This document shows positions 1 through 6,611 of a DNA stretch of 12,294 nucleotides, one piece after another. Both the position numbers and the translations under genes were made by a program. Numbering within the stretch: the first letter of the stretch is position 1; the number at the start of each line of letters is the position of its first letter. The stretch is taken from assembly GCF_003436425.1 (NCBI RefSeq), contig NZ_QSPK01000068.1, forward strand, positions 1-12,294, given 5' to 3'. Below the pieces are notes generated by a model. It made no database searches. It was not told the origin of the DNA and saw nothing but the letters and a program-made list of their open reading frames with translations. The DNA is from Eubacterium sp. TM05-53 (GTDB lineage Bacteria > Bacillota_I > Bacilli_A > Erysipelotrichales > Erysipelotrichaceae).

Positions 1-28
1 ACCCACAAGTGAGTATCACAACTGTCAC
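1..28 (-). CDS. Possible 5' end of a minus-strand gene (partial)
   Basis: On the minus strand an AAGGAGG ribosome site (plus-strand 37-43) stands 8 bases before a GTG at 28-26. The frame then stays open to the window edge and would encode MTVVILTCG. An ATG two bases upstream is followed at once by TGA, so GTG is the only plausible start. Nine codons are too few to name a product. The call rests only on the ribosome site and the open frame, and it could be chance. Confidence 0.25.
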
Positions 29-314
29 ATTGTTGTCCTCCTTATGGGTACCATTTTATTTTCCTATCTTTTGGTTACAGTATTTTTAGAAGGGCTATTA
101 TATGCATAAAACTACTACAAGACTATTGTTTGAAAATGTGTTTTATTAGCACTCTTTTTTGTTGATATCATCTTCTTGTAAGCTAAGCCTTTAATATGAA
201 AATTAATTTTACTGTTTGATATTTAAAGGGTAGAAAGACTAAGATAATAGTAAAATATTAGTGATAGATATGGATACAATTTATGTTATTAAAAAATCTA
301 GGAGTTAAGAAATA
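29..314. other. Intergenic region with first repeat copy
   Basis: This AT-rich gap has no convincing gene. It contains the first copy of a direct repeat (91-144). The same stretch reads TATAAT on the minus strand (plus-strand 97-102), which could serve the possible minus-strand gene at the left edge. Toward the right, TACAAT at 275-280 could be a -10 for the gene starting at 315, but no good -35 is visible. AGGAG at 300-304 is that gene's ribosome site. Confidence 0.5.
91..144 (+). repeat. Direct repeat copy A
   Basis: It aligns without gaps to 796-849, with 45 of 54 bases identical by hand count. The best block is AACTACTACAAGACTA, and the palindrome TATGCATA (101-108) is kept in both copies. 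A run of T follows at about 155-160, but no strong hairpin precedes it, unlike copy B. Confidence 0.7.
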
Positions 315-716
315 ATGAGCAACCCAACATTGTATATCAATAAAATAAATGACAGCATCCTTTTTGATGAGAAGAACAAAGAATTTACAATATGTGATGG
401 TAGTTTAGGGACTTACAAATTTTGTGATGTTGTTAGAAGTCAAATAGTTTATGAACATGCTAGATATAAAGGTAAATCACCATTGTTTTCTCATAGAGTG
501 TTAATTAGTACGTTTAATACGAGTATTTTTATTGAATTAAAAAAAGTGTATGTAGGTGTTGAAATTGAATTATCAAATAAAGGTAAGGCATATGTATATA
601 TATCAAAAAATCCGGTCATTCAACATAACCTTCAATTTGAAGAAGATTATAAAATCGCAAAACAGATAGATAAAAAGTTAAAGAGAATGGCTCTTGAAAA
701 AAACAGGTTGGATTAA
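315..716 (+). CDS. Hypothetical protein, 133 aa, function unknown
   Basis: The product is a small soluble protein with no signal peptide or membrane segment. ATG at 315 is preceded by AGGAG (300-304), a slightly long spacing. The first 100 residues alternate hydrophobic and polar residues in a way that suggests several beta strands. They include short motifs such as YKFCDVV, FSHRVLIST, VYVGVEIEL and KAYVYIS. The last 30 residues are charged and probably helical (IAKQIDKKLKRM). The layout of strands followed by a C-terminal helix is loosely like a bacterial PH-like domain, but that is a guess. It sits between two direct repeats and ahead of the TOTE-type gene on the same strand. Whether it works with that gene is unknown. 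Confidence 0.7.
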   Translation: MSNPTLYINKINDSILFDEKNKEFTICDGSLGTYKFCDVVRSQIVYEHARYKGKSPLFSHRVLISTFNTSIFIELKKVYVGVEIELSNKGKAYVYISKNPVIQHNLQFEEDYKIAKQIDKKLKRMALEKNRLD

Positions 717-769
717 GATATTAAAAGCAGTTAAGGTTGATTTATTCTTGTTTTTCTGTTTTTGTGTGT

Positions 770-783
770 TTGTGTTAACACAA
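770..783. promoter_or_regulatory. 14-base perfect palindrome, possible operator
   Basis: TTGTGTTAACACAA is its own reverse complement. It lies about 17 bases before TATGAT (801-806), which resembles a -10 box, so a repressor bound here could control transcription of the downstream leader. The TTAACA inside the palindrome is 20 bases from TATGAT, too far for an ideal -35. Function is inferred from position and symmetry only. Confidence 0.35.
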
Positions 784-795
784 TGGCTTGTAAAA

Positions 796-849
796 AGGAC
801 TATGATATGCATAGAACTACTACAAGACTACTACTTGCAGATGTGTTCT
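796..849 (+). repeat. Direct repeat copy B, in the leader of the TOTE-type gene
   Basis: This is the second copy of the repeat at 91-144, offset by 705 bases. It contains TATGAT (801-806) and TATGCATA (806-813), and runs directly into the terminator at 851-897. Its last bases, GTGTT (843-847), can pair with AACAC (853-857), which also forms part of the terminator stem. Confidence 0.7.
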
Positions 850-850
850 G

Positions 851-897
851 AAAACACTCCTCTCCGTCTAACTAACGGAGTCTTGGGTGTTTTTTTT
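851..897 (+). terminator. Strong intrinsic terminator, possible attenuator
   Basis: The lower stem pairs 851-859 (AAAACACTC) with 885-893 (GGGTGTTTT, one G-T pair). After a small internal loop, CTCCGT (862-867) pairs with ACGGAG (875-880) around a 7-base loop. A T run follows to 897. It stands 44 bases before the start of the TOTE-type gene. GTGTT at 843-847 can instead pair with AACAC at 853-857, which would block the lower stem, so two alternative folds exist. Confidence 0.8.
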
Positions 898-940
898 ATT
901 TGCTAATTCAATTAAAATAGTATTGAAAAGAGGTGGTTTT

Positions 941-3868
941 GTGAAACAAACGAATGATAATTTGACTATAATAAATGACTTACAAAAAGAAATTCAATGC
1001 TTGAAGAACATTTTGGATCGAGAAGGAATTTCTTATCAGAAAGAATTGGATCAATTAAAGAATTCTACAAATACAGAACCTTTTGAAACGAATCAAGGCA
1101 GCCGTATTGTTTTTCCAAATGAAATCACAAAAGATATGGCAAATCGATTTTTTGCTCGTTTTTGGGGTCGTACAGACGTATATGCAAAAAGAGTAGAAAA
1201 CAAGAAAACAAATAAAGCGGGATACTATCCACAATGTATTAATTTTTGGTCGGATGCTTGTGGCAAGAAATGGAATGCAGGATTTCGTTGCCAAGATTGT
1301 CATTACCAAAAGTATAAAGTTTTGACAATTGATAGTATTATGTCACATTTAAAAGGAAATGAAGTGATTGGTGTTTATCCATTGCATAAAGATAATACGT
1401 GTCGCTTTTTGGTTTTTGATTTTGATAATCATGAAAAAGATGCAGGAAACGATTTTGCGAATATAGATGAGAGTTGGAAAGAAGAAGTTGATGCGATGCG
1501 TGAGATTTGTCAATTAAATGGAATTGATCCATTGATTGAGCGTTCTAGATCTGGTAAAGGAGCACATATTTGGATTTTCTTTGATAAACCGATTTCATCT
1601 ATTTTGGTAAGAAATTTTGGGAATGCTTTGTTGGATAAAGGGGCAGAACAAGTGAATTTAAAATCATTTAAATACTATGATCGTATGATACCAGCACAAG
1701 ATAGTATGCCAAAAGGTGGTCTGGGAAATTTAATCGCATTGCCATTACAAGGACAAGCATTGAAAGATGGCAACAGTGCATTTATTGACGAAAACTGGAA
1801 TGCTTATTCAAATCAATGGAATGCATTGTGGTCTAAGCCTAAGCTTTCACAGGCGTTTATTGAAGAAAAAATAAAAGAATGGCGTGGTAATCTAAATGAT
1901 AAGCCATGGGATTCAATGAGTGAATTTGAAAAGAATGAAGTGAATGGAAAAATGCATATCACTTTATCGAATGGTATTTATGTGGATACTTCAAATTTAA
2001 GTGTATCTATTCAAAATAAAATTCGTAAATTGGCTAGAATTAGTAATCCTGTATATTATAAAAATCAAGGTATGGGAATTTCTACTTTTGGCATGTATAA
2101 ATATATTTATCTTGGTGAAGATCACGATAGTGGATATATACAAATTCCAAGAGGTTGTTATGATGCTTTAATTTCGTATAATAAGAATGCTGAGATTCAA
2201 ATGATGATTGATGATAAAAGACAACAAGGAAGAAGCATTGATGTTACTTTTAATGGTGAATTAAAGCCTGAACAAAACATTGCTCTAAATAAAATGATTG
2301 ATCATGATAATGGTATTTTATTAGCAACTACAGCTTTTGGTAAGACTGTTCTTTGTGCAGATTTAATTGCGACAAAGAAAGTGAATACATTAATTTTGTT
2401 GGAAAGTTCATCTTTATTAGAACAATGGAAAGATAAGCTGCAGACATTTTTGAATATAAATGAAGAGTTACCTGAATATACGACACCTAAAGGTTTGATC
2501 AAAAAGAGAAAATCATTGATAGGTACTTTACAGGGATCTCATGATTCTATGACAGGTATAATTGATATCGCTATGGCTGGTTCTATATGTAAAAAGGGAA
2601 AATTTCATAAACTGTTGAATGAGTATGGCATGATCATTGTGGATGAATGTCATCATGCGGCTTCAAATACAGAAAGTGCTGTTTTAAAAGAAATTAAAGC
2701 TAAGTATGTGTATGGTGTTACAGCCGTTGATCGAACGGATCAATTGGATAAGATGAATTTTATGCTTATTGGTCCAATACGACATAAATATTCCGCAAAA
2801 GAACAAGCAAAACAACAAGGGATTCCTCGTTTGTTATATCCTCGGTTTACACATGTGGTTGCACCAAGAGGAATGATGAAAGATGAAAAGAATCCAAATG
2901 AAGCATACTCAATATTACGAGATAATGATTTGCGGGATCAAATGATTATTCAGGATATAAAAGATTGTATTCAAAAAAATCGTACGCCTGTGGTTTTGTC
3001 TAAATATGTAAATCATTGTAAGAAGCTATATAAACAATTAGAAGGTGTGGCAGATTCAGTTTTCTTGTTGATAGGTAGTCAATCAAAAAAAGAAAATAAT
3101 CATATTGTTGAATTAATGAAAAGTGTGCCTGAAGACAAAACTATGATATTGGTTGCGACAGGATCACTCGTTGGAGAAGGATTTGACCTTGATAGGTTAG
3201 ATACTTTGTTTCTAGCAATGCCTGTAGCTAGTAGTAGTGTTATAGAACAATTTACAGGAAGAATTCATCGACTATATGATAAAAAAGATACAATACTTGT
3301 ATATGATTATGTAGATGTCCATATTCCGATGTTTGATCGAATGTACGGAAAAAGATTAAAGGCCTATAAAAAATCTGGCTATGAATTGATTTCGGATACG
3401 AATGATATAAAAAATGAATCGCAAATTTCCCAATCTATATTTGATGCAAGTAGTTATTACGACACATATAGTCAAGATTTATTGAGTGCTAATAAGAATA
3501 TAGTTGTATCCAGTCCTTCATTATCTGGCGATAGAGTTGTAGAATTTACTAAATTGATTAAAGACAAGATGGAAGGTGGAGTTGAAGTAACCATAGTTTC
3601 TTGGATGCCGGATAAAATTAAGTTTGGAAGTTCAAATTATAGAATGCAGTTGTTAGAAGAAATGAGACAATCTGGTTTTTATCTAAAATCTGCAGAAGAT
3701 AATTGTGAACATTTTGCGATTATTGATCAGGAAATTGTATGGTATGGAAATATAAATTTATTAGGTAAACAAGATGTAGAAGATCATATTATGCGGATTC
3801 AAAGTAAAGAAATCGCAAGTGAACTTATGGAAATGACTTTTGGGAATAACTTATATAATTGTTTATAG
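941..3868 (+). CDS. TOTE-type conflict protein: primase, SF2 helicase and PLD-like segment
   Basis: The product has 975 residues and probably acts on nucleic acid in a defence or selfish-element conflict. GTG at 941 is chosen because AAGAGGTGG precedes it by about 4 bases; the frame stays open further upstream but overlaps the terminator. A short N-terminal coiled coil (about 5-40) comes first. A zinc-cluster-like cysteine set follows, including CQDC, leading into an archaeo-eukaryotic primase. The primase has catalytic-type FDFD (159-162), SGKGAHIW (204-211) and a conserved PKGGLGNLIALP block. A superfamily 2 helicase follows with FGKT (466-469), DECHH (568-572) and QFTGRIHR (770-777). The C-terminus (about 860-960) resembles a phospholipase D-like nuclease half, ending WYGNINLLG. 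Its expected HxK is C-E-H (922-924), so nuclease activity is uncertain. The primase match to the TOTE family is strong. The biological target is not known from the sequence. Confidence 0.9.
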   Translation: MKQTNDNLTIINDLQKEIQCLKNILDREGISYQKELDQLKNSTNTEPFETNQGSRIVFPNEITKDMANRFFARFWGRTDVYAKRVENKKTNKAGYYPQCINFWSDACGKKWNAGFRCQDCHYQKYKVLTIDSIMSHLKGNEVIGVYPLHKDNTCRFLVFDFDNHEKDAGNDFANIDESWKEEVDAMREICQLNGIDPLIERSRSGKGAHIWIFFDKPISSILVRNFGNALLDKGAEQVNLKSFKYYDRMIPAQDSMPKGGLGNLIALPLQGQALKDGNSAFIDENWNAYSNQWNALWSKPKLSQAFIEEKIKEWRGNLNDKPWDSMSEFEKNEVNGKMHITLSNGIYVDTSNLSVSIQNKIRKLARISNPVYYKNQGMGISTFGMYKYIYLGEDHDSGYIQIPRGCYDALISYNKNAEIQMMIDDKRQQGRSIDVTFNGELKPEQNIALNKMIDHDNGILLATTAFGKTVLCADLIATKKVNTLILLESSSLLEQWKDKLQTFLNINEELPEYTTPKGLIKKRKSLIGTLQGSHDSMTGIIDIAMAGSICKKGKFHKLLNEYGMIIVDECHHAASNTESAVLKEIKAKYVYGVTAVDRTDQLDKMNFMLIGPIRHKYSAKEQAKQQGIPRLLYPRFTHVVAPRGMMKDEKNPNEAYSILRDNDLRDQMIIQDIKDCIQKNRTPVVLSKYVNHCKKLYKQLEGVADSVFLLIGSQSKKENNHIVELMKSVPEDKTMILVATGSLVGEGFDLDRLDTLFLAMPVASSSVIEQFTGRIHRLYDKKDTILVYDYVDVHIPMFDRMYGKRLKAYKKSGYELISDTNDIKNESQISQSIFDASSYYDTYSQDLLSANKNIVVSSPSLSGDRVVEFTKLIKDKMEGGVEVTIVSWMPDKIKFGSSNYRMQLLEEMRQSGFYLKSAEDNCEHFAIIDQEIVWYGNINLLGKQDVEDHIMRIQSKEIASELMEMTFGNNLYNCL

Positions 3869-3881
3869 AGAATTTTAATTT

Positions 3882-3948
3882 GAGATGAGATTTTTAAAGG
3901 ATAATTTTTGCAAACAGTAACAGCTATTTAAAAATCACTTTCCATCTC
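3882..3948. repeat. Long interrupted inverted repeat after the TOTE-type gene
   Basis: GATTTTTAAA (3889-3898) pairs with TTTAAAAATC (3927-3936), and GAGATG (3882-3887) pairs with CATCTC (3943-3948). The pairing skips one base on the left and six on the right. No long T run follows, so it is at best a weak terminator for the gene ending at 3868. It could instead be a processing or regulatory structure. Confidence 0.5.
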
Positions 3949-3963
3949 ATTTGTATTGTAATG

Positions 3964-3992
3964 TTGATTGAGCTTGAAAGGTTTGCTATATT
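3964..3992 (+). promoter_or_regulatory. Promoter of the LysR-family gene
   Basis: TTGATT (3964-3969) and TATATT (3987-3992) are separated by 17 bases. TGC immediately before the -10 makes it an extended -10 element. The LysR start lies 16 bases or more downstream, with GGAGG at 3999-4003 in between. Confidence 0.65.
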
Positions 3993-4007
3993 TTCTGTGG
4001 AGGTTAT

Positions 4008-4904
4008 ATGTATATGGAACTTCGTGTGTTAAATTATTTTTTGGCGATTGCAAGAGAAGAAAATTTTACAAAAGCTGCACAACAACTTCACATTACTCAG
4101 CCGACTTTATCAAGACAAATTGCTCAGCTTGAAGAAGAACTTGGTGTAGATTTGTTTGTGCGAAGCAATCACAATATCATTTTAACTGAGGATGGAATGA
4201 TATTAAAACGCAGGGCACAAGAAATATTATCCTTGGCTGATAAAACAAAGCGAGATTTTCTTTATAAAGATGAAAATTTGGAGGGTGTTATCTCCATCGG
4301 GAGCGGTGAATTTTTATCCACCCGCTGTCTAACGGATTGTATCGCTCAGTTTCGTAAAAAGTACCCTCTTGTACGCTATGAGTTTTACAGCGGAAATGCT
4401 GGAAATATCCGTGATCAAATTGAACGAGGTCTTTTGGATGTAGGTCTGATGTCAGAACCAATCGACATACGGAAATATGAATTTATTAGTATGCCTATAA
4501 AAGAAGAATGGGGTGCTTTTGTAAGAGAGGATTCGCCGCTTATTGATAAAGATTTTGTTACGCCACAGGATTTGGTTGACATTCCTCTTGTTTTACCTTT
4601 GGGAGATTTTGCAGAAAGCAATATTGGAAAATGGTTTGGAGAATATATTTCAAATATTGATGTCATCGCTAAAGGGAATCTGTTATACAATGAGGCAATG
4701 ATGGCTCAAAGTAATATCGGTGCGGTGATCGGTATCCGCTTAAATTCCAATTATGATCGACTGAAGTTTATATCGTTAAATCCATCTCTTAAAATTGATA
4801 CTGCATTGGTTTGGAAAAAGGAACAGATTTTTTCTGCTGCTACTGCGGCATTTATTGAGTTCTCTAAGCAATACTTAAAAGGCATTTCTGATGATGAATT
4901 ATAA
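4008..4904 (+). CDS. LysR-family transcriptional regulator
   Basis: This is a one-component regulator of usual LysR length (298 residues). The N-terminal winged helix-turn-helix is clear: FTKAAQQLHITQPTLSRQI (about 20-38) followed by LEEELGVDLFVRS, LTEDG and the linker helix. From about residue 92 onward (ISIGSGEFLSTR) it has the periplasmic-binding-like effector domain. ATG at 4014 would give the classical MELRVLNYF start and sits at a wider but workable distance from GGAGG (3999-4003). ATG at 4008 is closer than ideal. The gene has its own promoter and terminator and precedes the redox cluster on the same strand. LysR regulators usually control adjacent genes, so the cluster is the likely target, with an unknown effector. 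Confidence 0.93.
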   Translation: MYMELRVLNYFLAIAREENFTKAAQQLHITQPTLSRQIAQLEEELGVDLFVRSNHNIILTEDGMILKRRAQEILSLADKTKRDFLYKDENLEGVISIGSGEFLSTRCLTDCIAQFRKKYPLVRYEFYSGNAGNIRDQIERGLLDVGLMSEPIDIRKYEFISMPIKEEWGAFVREDSPLIDKDFVTPQDLVDIPLVLPLGDFAESNIGKWFGEYISNIDVIAKGNLLYNEAMMAQSNIGAVIGIRLNSNYDRLKFISLNPSLKIDTALVWKKEQIFSAATAAFIEFSKQYLKGISDDEL

Positions 4905-4931
4905 GTATTAGATATAAAAAATATACAAAAC

Positions 4932-4937
4932 TATAAT
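4932..4937 (+). promoter_or_regulatory. Possible -10 box of the redox cluster
   Basis: A perfect TATAAT overlaps the upstream arm of the LysR terminator. The region 16 to 18 bases upstream has only TTAGAT-like sequence, a poor -35, as expected for an activator-dependent promoter. It is the best candidate found for transcription of the genes from 4991 onward. Confidence 0.3.
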
Positions 4938-4968
4938 AAAGGTGTTCCAAGAGGGGCACCTTTATTAT
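4933..4968. terminator. Intrinsic terminator after the LysR gene
   Basis: ATAATAAAGGTG (4933-4944) pairs perfectly with CACCTTTATTAT (4957-4968). The stem continues inward through T-G and C-G pairs to an AAGA loop (4949-4952). The 3' side is T-rich (TTTATTATTT). The flanking A and T tracts would let it work in both directions. Confidence 0.8.
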
Positions 4969-4990
4969 TTACCATAGAAAGGAATTGAGA

Positions 4991-5344
4991 ATGATAATAC
5001 ATGAGGCAAGTGAAAAATACAATATCCCCATTAAAATTTTGCAGGAATATGAAAGCTGGGGGTTATGTGGCGAAGTTAAAAAAGTAATGGGCTCATGGCA
5101 TTATGATGAAAGTGATATTGAACGGTTAAGCACCATTATGACACTTCATGACATCGGGTTTACCAATGATGAGGTAGAAAAATATATGCGGCTGCTCTTA
5201 AAAGGAAAGTCAACCGAGAAAGAACGACTGAAAATGCTGAGTGAAAAAAGGCTGGGGACACTGGATGAAATTCATTTCAAGGAAAGACAATTGGATCGTC
5301 TGGATTATCTCAGGTTTGAAATTCAAAAAGGAAACAAAGAATAA
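4991..5344 (+). CDS. MerR-family transcriptional regulator, short form
   Basis: The protein has 117 residues and begins with a MerR-type winged helix-turn-helix. IHEASEKYNIPIKILQEYE (about 3-21) is followed by WGL, an HYDESDIERL segment and an IGFTNDEVEKYM segment. A C-terminal helix of about 40 charged residues (about 73-113) would form the dimer coiled coil. No cysteine-based metal site or large ligand domain is visible. ATG at 4991 is preferred because AAAGGAA lies 6 bases before it; an in-frame TTG at 4985 has no room for a ribosome site. It is the first gene of the packed redox cluster and probably regulates it. The DNA recognition turn has LQEYE where many relatives have LRYYE. Confidence 0.85.
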   Translation: MIIHEASEKYNIPIKILQEYESWGLCGEVKKVMGSWHYDESDIERLSTIMTLHDIGFTNDEVEKYMRLLLKGKSTEKERLKMLSEKRLGTLDEIHFKERQLDRLDYLRFEIQKGNKE

Positions 5345-5369
5345 TCAATAAATTTTAGGAGGTTTCAAA

Positions 5370-5912
5370 ATGAAGAAAAACATAGGAAAGAATTTAGCAC
5401 TTTATCCCACACCACTTGTGGTGATAGGAACAATGGTTGATGGTAAACCGAATTATACTTTGGTAGGACATCTTGGTATCATCGGGCATGACCGTATTAT
5501 GATAAGCATGGCAAATAACCATTACAGTAATCAAGGAATCAAAGAAAATCATTCTTTATCGGTTAATCTTGTGAGTGAGGATATCCTCAAAAAGGCGGAT
5601 TATGTTGGTTGCGTAAGTGGGTATAAAGTCGACAAGTCAGAGATATTTTCCTATCATACCGCCCAAACAGGGTCACCGATTATTGAAGAATCACCTTTGG
5701 TTATGGATTGCACAGTTGATGATATTTATAAAACAGACGGATTCGAAAGCTTTATCTGCAAAATTTCTGCAGTTTATGCCGAAGAAAACATTATAAACAA
5801 GGACGGAAAAATCGACTACAGTGTACTTAAACCAGTATTGTTTGAAATGCCAACTTATCAATATATTCGCACTGGTGAAATTATAGGAAAGTGTATGCAG
5901 ATGAACAAGTAA
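5370..5912 (+). CDS. Flavin reductase-like, FMN-binding split-barrel protein
   Basis: The 180-residue product matches the flavin reductase-like split-barrel family, which binds FMN and reduces flavin with NAD(P)H or uses it to act on a substrate. Typical features are the opening YPTPLVVIGTM (about 12-22), MISMANNHYSNQGIKEN (about 46-62), SVNLVSEDIL (about 64-73), and the ESPLVMDCTVDD strand before a C-terminal region with YSVLKPVLF. The start at 5370 has a strong TAGGAGGT site. It lies 25 bases after the MerR-like gene, and its stop overlaps the ribosome site of the next gene, so they are probably cotranscribed. With two flavodoxins in the cluster it would be a natural electron entry point. 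That pairing is inferred. Confidence 0.88.
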   Translation: MKKNIGKNLALYPTPLVVIGTMVDGKPNYTLVGHLGIIGHDRIMISMANNHYSNQGIKENHSLSVNLVSEDILKKADYVGCVSGYKVDKSEIFSYHTAQTGSPIIEESPLVMDCTVDDIYKTDGFESFICKISAVYAEENIINKDGKIDYSVLKPVLFEMPTYQYIRTGEIIGKCMQMNK

Positions 5913-5928
5913 GGAGATTTTAACATTG

Positions 5929-5936
5929 AAAAAAAA
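5929..5936 (+). repeat. A8 run in the start region of the lipoprotein flavodoxin
   Basis: Eight A bases separate a well-placed TTG (5926, after TAAGGAG at 5910-5916) from the flavodoxin frame. With nine A bases the TTG would lead in frame into the signal peptide as MKKKIMSILVMF. As written, the TTG frame misses the gene. The run is a slippage-prone site and may be a frameshift, a phase switch or a base-calling error. Confidence 0.65.
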
Positions 5937-5938
5937 TT

Positions 5939-6547
5939 ATGTCAATTCTTGTGATGTTTGCCCTGTTGCTTTGTTTTACAGCTTGCGCTAACAACAGCAA
6001 GGAAACGGACGGTTCATCCGATATTGCATCGAAAGAAACCGAGCTTAACAAATCAGAAGCAAAGGCATTGGTTGTTTACTTTTCCTGTACTGGAAATACA
6101 AAAGCGGTTGCCCAAAAGATTTCCAAACTGACAGGTGCAGATTTGTATGAGATTATTTCGACAGACCCGTACACTGATGAAGATTTGAATTATAACAATG
6201 ATAATTGTCGTGCAAACAAAGAGATGAATGATCCTGATGCAAGACCTGCCATCGGAAGCAATGCTATTGATATTTCAAACTATGACATTGTTTTTATCGG
6301 ATACCCGATTTGGTGGGGTACGATGCCAAGAATCATCAATACTTTTCTTGATACCTACGATTTATCTGATAAAACGGTAATGCCGTTTTGTACTTCGGGT
6401 GGAAGTGGTATTTCAAAATCCGTATCGGATATGAAGGCTCAAGAACTTGACGCCGATATTCGTGACGGGCTGAGAGCCAACGGTTCATCTGATAGCGGAA
6501 TTAACGAATGGTTAAGCGATAACGGACTTATGCAAAAGGAAAATTAG
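5939..6547 (+). CDS. Lipoprotein flavodoxin (probable extracytoplasmic)
   Basis: The product is a flavodoxin-fold protein of about 202 residues carrying a lipoprotein signal. The signal has a hydrophobic stretch ILVMFALLLCF and a lipobox ending TAC, with the lipidated cysteine at residue 16. A polar linker follows to about residue 43. The domain opens with VVYFSCTGNTKAVA, the FMN phosphate loop with the usual TGNT, then FIGYPIWWGTMPRIINTF and CTSGGSGIS for the isoalloxazine contacts. Once anchored it would carry electrons outside the membrane. ATG at 5939 lacks a ribosome site. A TTG at 5926 has one but is out of frame by one base across A8, and restoring it would add the basic residues a signal peptide needs. 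The gene may therefore be frameshifted or slippage-dependent. Confidence 0.82.
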   Translation: MSILVMFALLLCFTACANNSKETDGSSDIASKETELNKSEAKALVVYFSCTGNTKAVAQKISKLTGADLYEIISTDPYTDEDLNYNNDNCRANKEMNDPDARPAIGSNAIDISNYDIVFIGYPIWWGTMPRIINTFLDTYDLSDKTVMPFCTSGGSGISKSVSDMKAQELDADIRDGLRANGSSDSGINEWLSDNGLMQKEN

Positions 6548-6611
6548 CGATTAAGAAACGACTGGCTTGAACAGAATAATATTCAATAAAATAATTTGGA
6601 GGTAGTGCATT

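Noticed and set aside
91..849. CRISPR array
   Set aside because: There are only two imperfect copies 705 bases apart with a gene between them.
843..897. Type III toxin-antitoxin RNA (repeats plus terminator before a toxin gene)
   Set aside because: Only one repeat copy adjoins the terminator and the downstream gene is a primase-helicase, not a ToxN-like RNase.
694..906. Open frame of 70 codons starting TTG, with a hydrophobic stretch
   Set aside because: It has no ribosome site and runs through repeat copy B and the terminator hairpin. The hydrophobic stretch comes from T-rich DNA.
887..940. Upstream extension of the TOTE-type protein to GTG at 887
   Set aside because: That start lies inside the terminator stem with no ribosome site. 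GTG at 941 has AAGAGGTGG just before it.
6567..6592. Internal promoter before the first aldo/keto reductase (TTGAAC and TAAAAT)
   Set aside because: The spacing is only 14 bases, too short for a normal promoter.
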